6,845 nucleotides of DNA from GCA-2726865 sp050053595 (GTDB lineage: Archaea > Thermoproteota > Bathyarchaeia > TCS64). Location: NCBI GenBank assembly GCA_050053595.1, contig JASFTK010000075.1, positions 1-6,845 on the forward strand. The letters run 5' to 3'. Made by a program: the position numbers and the translations under genes. Positions within the stretch are counted from its first letter, which is position 1; each line of letters starts with the position of its first letter. This document shows, in pieces, positions 6,281-6,845 of the stretch. A model generated the notes under the pieces. It did no database searches, was not told the DNA's origin, and was given only the letters and a program-made list of their open reading frames with translations.

Positions 6281-6303
6281 GGCGCGGCTAGGTTTTAAGC
6301 GCC
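6281..6303 (+). promoter_or_regulatory. Probable promoter of the BadF/NAGK-like gene with spanning inverted repeat
   Basis: TTTTAAG (6293-6299) is a TATA-like element centred 36 bases before the next ATG, which would give a leader of about 10 bases containing GGAG (6323-6326). It lies between the arms of an inverted repeat, GGCGC (6281-6285) and GCGCC (6299-6303), just after the helicase stop. The repeat may be an operator, a weak terminator hairpin for the helicase gene, or chance. Confidence 0.4.
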
Positions 6304-6331
6304 TTCAGCCCTAATTCAGTCTGGAGATTGC

Positions 6332-6845
6332 ATGGATGAGACCCACGTCCTGGGAGTCGATGGAGGGGGCACCGCCACCCGATGCGTCATCGCCACGGCA
6401 TCAGGCCACATCCTCGCCAGGGGCACCGGGGGCCCCTCGAACCCCCTCACAGCGGGGGTGGACAGTGCGGTGGCGGCCATCGGAGCCGCCGTCAAACAAG
6501 CCTCTAACCGTTGTGGTATAGACCGTTTCGCCGCTTCAGTCATGGGTATCGCGGGGACGGAGAGGGCTTCCGCCATGGAAGACCTCGGTAGCGGGCTCAG
6601 AGGAAGAGGGTTCAAGAGATTCCGCTTAACCTCGGATGCTGAGGTGGCCTTGGCTGGGGCAACGGGGTGCAGGCCAGGGGTGGTGGTGATCTCGGGGACG
6701 GGCTCCATCGCCTACGGGGAGAACGGGGACGGGGATCGGGCGAGGAGCGGGGGCTGGGGCTGGAGGCTTGGGGACGAGGGGAGTGGCTACGACATCGGGA
6801 ACAAGGCCCTCATCGCGGCCCTCAGGGATTACGACGGACGGGGAG
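6332..6845 (+). CDS. BadF/BadG/N-acetylglucosamine kinase family ATPase, N-terminal part (3' end outside window)
   Basis: Reading from ATG 6332, 171 codons stay open to the window edge. The product is an ASKHA-fold (actin/hexokinase-like) kinase. The phosphate-1 loop is G-V-D-G-G-G-T-A-T-R (8-17), the phosphate-2 loop is I-S-G-T-G-S-I-A-Y-G (120-129), and the block G-G-W-G-W-R-L-G-D-E-G-S-G-Y (140-153) is characteristic of N-acetylglucosamine kinases such as human NAGK. The expected full length is about 300-330 residues, so roughly half is missing. A role in phosphorylating an amino sugar is more likely than the activator role of BadF/BcrA proteins, whose diagnostic Fe-S cysteines would lie in the missing part or are not seen. 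The start is firm: an in-frame TAA at 6296-6298 precedes it with no other start codon, and GGAG lies five bases before the ATG. It has a separate promoter from the helicase and is probably unrelated to it. Confidence 0.88.
   Translation, partial: MDETHVLGVDGGGTATRCVIATASGHILARGTGGPSNPLTAGVDSAVAAIGAAVKQASNRCGIDRFAASVMGIAGTERASAMEDLGSGLRGRGFKRFRLTSDAEVALAGATGCRPGVVVISGTGSIAYGENGDGDRARSGGWGWRLGDEGSGYDIGNKALIAALRDYDGRG

Noticed and set aside
6316..6708. Minus-strand open frame of 130 codons near the right edge
   Set aside because: It lies antisense to the BadF/NAGK-like gene, whose conserved motifs fix the plus strand as coding.
1..6845. CRISPR array, transposon ends or prophage genes
   Set aside because: No regularly spaced repeats, no long terminal inverted repeats, no transposase or integrase motifs, and base composition is even across the genes.

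Overview
The window looks like archaeal chromosome. AT-rich TATA-like elements sit about 25-36 bases before four of the start codons in otherwise GC-rich DNA. Two genes (the ABC permease and the XPD helicase) appear to be leaderless, Arg is often AGG/AGA, and the helicase is of the XPD type with Fe-S cysteines. The lineage cannot be fixed from this piece. A thermophilic or deep-branching Thermoproteota/Bathyarchaeia-type archaeon is a guess, not a result.

Layout: (1) bases 1-570 (+) hold the C-terminal half of a major facilitator superfamily transporter, cut by the window edge. (2) 662-1720 (-) is a complete M19 (renal/membrane dipeptidase family) metallopeptidase that converges on the transporter. 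(3) 1826-3193 (+) is a complete ATZ/TRZ-type amidohydrolase, divergent from the dipeptidase across 105 bp. That gap holds one TATA-like element flanked by four TCGA tetramers. (4) 3355-4284 (+) is a LivH-type ABC permease with its own promoter and no transporter partner gene in view. (5) 4342-6279 (+) is an XPD/Rad3-family helicase with a zinc-ribbon-like N-terminus. (6) 6332-6845 (+) is the N-terminal part of a BadF/BadG/N-acetylglucosamine-kinase family ATPase, cut by the window edge.

How they may work together: the dipeptidase, amidohydrolase, permease and MFS carrier fit uptake and hydrolysis of small nitrogen compounds (peptides, amino acids, cyclic or deaminable amines). The tightest link is the shared divergent control region between dipeptidase and amidohydrolase. 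The helicase and the sugar-kinase-like gene have separate apparent promoters and are probably unrelated housekeeping or accessory genes.

I saw no CRISPR array, rRNA, tRNA, insertion sequence or clear mobile element. No plainly new multi-gene system is visible. The points most worth a second look are the zinc-ribbon XPD paralogue, the symmetric TCGA-TATA divergent promoter, the Glu-to-Gln change in the amidohydrolase, and the orphan LivH gene.
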